This document shows, piece after piece, positions 5,362 through 7,118 of a stretch of 7,118 nt of DNA. A program made the position numbers and the translations under genes. Each line of letters starts with the position of its first letter. Within the stretch, counting starts at the first letter, position 1. Location: assembly GCA_946885645.1 (NCBI GenBank), contig CAMPGU010000216.1, positions 1 through 7,118 on the forward strand, read 5' to 3'. Source of the stretch: an uncultured Haloferula sp. Its GTDB lineage: Bacteria; Verrucomicrobiota; Verrucomicrobiae; Verrucomicrobiales; Akkermansiaceae. The notes under the pieces are model-generated. The model was not told the DNA's origin. It made no database searches and saw only the letters and a program-made list of their open reading frames with translations.

Positions 5362-7118
5362 ATGAAGTTCCGATCCGGGAGAGTTCTGCTCGGGGCCGTT
5401 TTGACGGCCGCAGGGCTGTCGGCGGCACCTCTCGAACCCGCCGCACAGGGTTCCGGGACGCAGGTGCCGGAGCTCCTCATCGCGAAGCTCTCCGATGAGT
5501 CCTATGCGGTCCGGGAGGCGGCCACGCGTGAGATCTGGAAGTTCGGCGAGGCGGCGCTCCCGGATCTCCGGAGCCTTGCGGAAGGCCGGGATCCCGAAGC
5601 GGCGATCCGTGCGCGCGATCTGATCCGCAAGATCGAGCTGGGCATCCTGCCGGACAGCTCGGCGAAAATCGTGGAGTTGGTGATGCGCTATGACCGTGGC
5701 TCGATCGACGAGCGGCAGCGGGTGATCTTCGATTTGCGCAACGAACGGGCCTTCCGCCAGATCCTGAAACTTTACGCGCTGGAGAAGAACGAGGACTCGC
5801 TGGCGATGCTGGAAAGCACCGTCCGGGGCGTGGCAATCGAAGCGGCGCGGGACTGCGCTGCAGCGGAGCCGCCGGACATCCGCGGTGCCTTCACCTATCT
5901 CAAAATGGCCCGTCCGGAGGCGGCCGAGTATATGGCGATGGCGAGCCTGCACCGGGTGCTCGGGACCCTAGACGAGGAATTGAAAAATGCGGCGGGCATC
6001 CAAGGTCATGCGGGGCATCTGGCGCGCTATACCTCGCTCGCGGCGGCGGGACGTTTGCCCGAGGCCGCTGCCGAGGCGGAGCAGGCCGGACTTCCCTTTG
6101 CCTCCGCCCGCTTGCAGTTGATCCAGGGGGATCCCCTGCCGTGGCTGCGCGAAGCCCCCGCTCCCCCCCAGGCTGTGACTTCGGCCGGCCTGCCCGACTA
6201 CCGGGACTATGCAGTCGCCGCGTGGGAGGGGAAGAAGCCCAATGCCGAGCTTGTCCGGAGATTCCGCAGCCTCGCCCGCAGCGGCGATGACGAGGAACAG
6301 GCGAAGGGTCTGATGATGCTTTTCCTCACCGGCGATTATAAAGAAGGGGAGAAGGTGCTCCTGCGGCGGGACGTGCCGGCGGCTTTTTACTATCTCGAAT
6401 CCTCGGAACGGGTGGAGGAGGCCCTGAGGCTGTTGGAGATCGATCCTGAGAAGCCGGACTACACCGCTTGGGTTGCCAGGCGCTTCGAGGTAATCATCGA
6501 CGACCCGGACTCGGAGGTAACGGAGTACCAGGAGCTTTCGCTACTCGGCTATTTCCTGGAGCGTCGCGGGCTTCACAGGGAAGTTGAGGAGGCGTTCGTG
6601 CCGCCGCTCATGGAACTCGCCGCGGCCAGCCAGGAGAATTTCCTGGCCGGTGTATCACGGCTGCTTGCGCTCGAAGCGGAGGATGATCTCGCCTTGCCGG
6701 TGGTGCGTCCCGTCTTGAAGGCATGCAGCCTCTATGCGGGGGACGACGACGTGCGCTGGGCGCAGGTCATCGAGAATCTCTTCGGCACCCGTGGCAGCGC
6801 GGGAGACTTGTGGCGCTGGCTGGCGGACCTGGAGCCGGAGTTGAAGCGGCCCGAGCGCTTGGAATTGATGGCGTCCATCTCCGGATATCTGCCGGACGCG
6901 GGCGACAGGCGTTCCGGCTTCTACGAAAAGGCATGGAAGGTCGCCACGAAGGCGGAGGGGCCGGAGCGCCGCCGCCAGCTTGAATTGCTCGCAGGTGCCA
7001 GCGAGCCGCAGAAACGCGGCGACCGGCGCATGGGCGAGACCGGCTTGTTCATCCGCTGCGTGGAGGACTTGGAGAAGCTTGACGGCGGTGCCGGGGACTG
7101 GAAACTCATGAAGGCCCA
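5362..7118 (+). CDS. Exported HEAT-like/alpha-solenoid repeat protein, 3'-partial
   Basis: The frame is open for 585 codons to the right edge with no stop, so the C-terminus is missing. Residues 1-22 look like a cleavable signal peptide (MKFRSGRVLLGAVLTAAGLSAAP), placing the protein in the periplasm or outside. Residues 35-92 form a HEAT-like repeat of a style common in Planctomycetes and Verrucomicrobia: LSDESYAVREAATREIWKFG, then ALPDLRSLAEGRDPEAAIRARDLIRKIE. From about 100 on, the sequence is nearly all amphipathic helix pairs (for example LARYTSLAAAGRLPEAAAEAEQAG at 220-243 and YLESSERVEEALRLLEID at 344-361) that resemble TPR or similar solenoid repeats without a clean consensus. No catalytic motif is seen; a scaffold or protein-binding role is inference. 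ATG 5362 is preferred because the signal peptide starts there. ATGs at 5284 and 5290 are in frame and would give a longer N-region; none of the three has a strong ribosome site. The gene is in the same frame as cobB, after its TAG. Confidence 0.85.
   Translation, partial: MKFRSGRVLLGAVLTAAGLSAAPLEPAAQGSGTQVPELLIAKLSDESYAVREAATREIWKFGEAALPDLRSLAEGRDPEAAIRARDLIRKIELGILPDSSAKIVELVMRYDRGSIDERQRVIFDLRNERAFRQILKLYALEKNEDSLAMLESTVRGVAIEAARDCAAAEPPDIRGAFTYLKMARPEAAEYMAMASLHRVLGTLDEELKNAAGIQGHAGHLARYTSLAAAGRLPEAAAEAEQAGLPFASARLQLIQGDPLPWLREAPAPPQAVTSAGLPDYRDYAVAAWEGKKPNAELVRRFRSLARSGDDEEQAKGLMMLFLTGDYKEGEKVLLRRDVPAAFYYLESSERVEEALRLLEIDPEKPDYTAWVARRFEVIIDDPDSEVTEYQELSLLGYFLERRGLHREVEEAFVPPLMELAAASQENFLAGVSRLLALEAEDDLALPVVRPVLKACSLYAGDDDVRWAQVIENLFGTRGSAGDLWRWLADLEPELKRPERLELMASISGYLPDAGDRRSGFYEKAWKVATKAEGPERRRQLELLAGASEPQKRGDRRMGETGLFIRCVEDLEKLDGGAGDWKLMKA

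Noticed and set aside
5299..5952. Antisense open frame (217 codons) across the start of the HEAT-like gene
   Set aside because: Its composition is Arg-rich shadow sequence; the plus frame has a signal peptide and repeat pattern and stays open for 585 codons.

Overview
The window is GC-rich bacterial DNA with tightly packed genes. Two genes are recognisable with confidence: mnmE (tRNA wobble-uridine modification GTPase) and a CobB-type sirtuin. The other four are exported or membrane proteins without a firm family name. The mix of a very Pro/Ala-rich single-pass membrane protein, a secreted protein with an N-terminal HEAT-like repeat, and a GxxN beta-roll protein suggests the PVC group, most likely a Verrucomicrobium of the Luteolibacter/Haloferula kind. 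That placement is inference from protein style; the window holds no rRNA or other marker.

Layout. Bases 2-1696 (+) encode the C-terminal part of a proline-rich membrane protein whose start lies outside the window or in an ambiguous stretch at the left edge. It overlaps mnmE (1696-3051, +) by one base (TGATG), so the two are probably translationally coupled. On the minus strand, converging on mnmE with only 2 bases between the stop codons, is a two-gene cassette read leftward: a small signal-anchored charged protein (3990-4451) followed 30 bases later by an exported beta-roll protein (3054-3959). A 121-base divergent region (4452-4572) separates this cassette from cobB (4573-5271, +). Ninety bases after cobB, in the same reading frame, a large exported HEAT/alpha-helical repeat protein begins (5362) and runs off the right edge still open (585 codons seen).

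Function. mnmE and cobB are housekeeping genes: MnmE acts with MnmG on tRNA U34, and CobB removes acyl groups from lysines using NAD+. The minus-strand pair looks like an accessory secreted-protein cassette placed between plus-strand genes. Its GC content is visibly lower (about 55-57% in two hand-counted 60-base lines of the beta-roll gene, against about 75% in sampled lines of mnmE and the last gene). It is the most interesting part of the window: a head-only YadA-type beta-roll with no recognisable anchor, plus an unrecognised partner that appears to use a TTG start with a strong ribosome binding site.

No RNA genes, CRISPR arrays, insertion sequences, attachment sites or convincing intrinsic terminators were seen. 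No gene-free stretch exceeds 300 bases.
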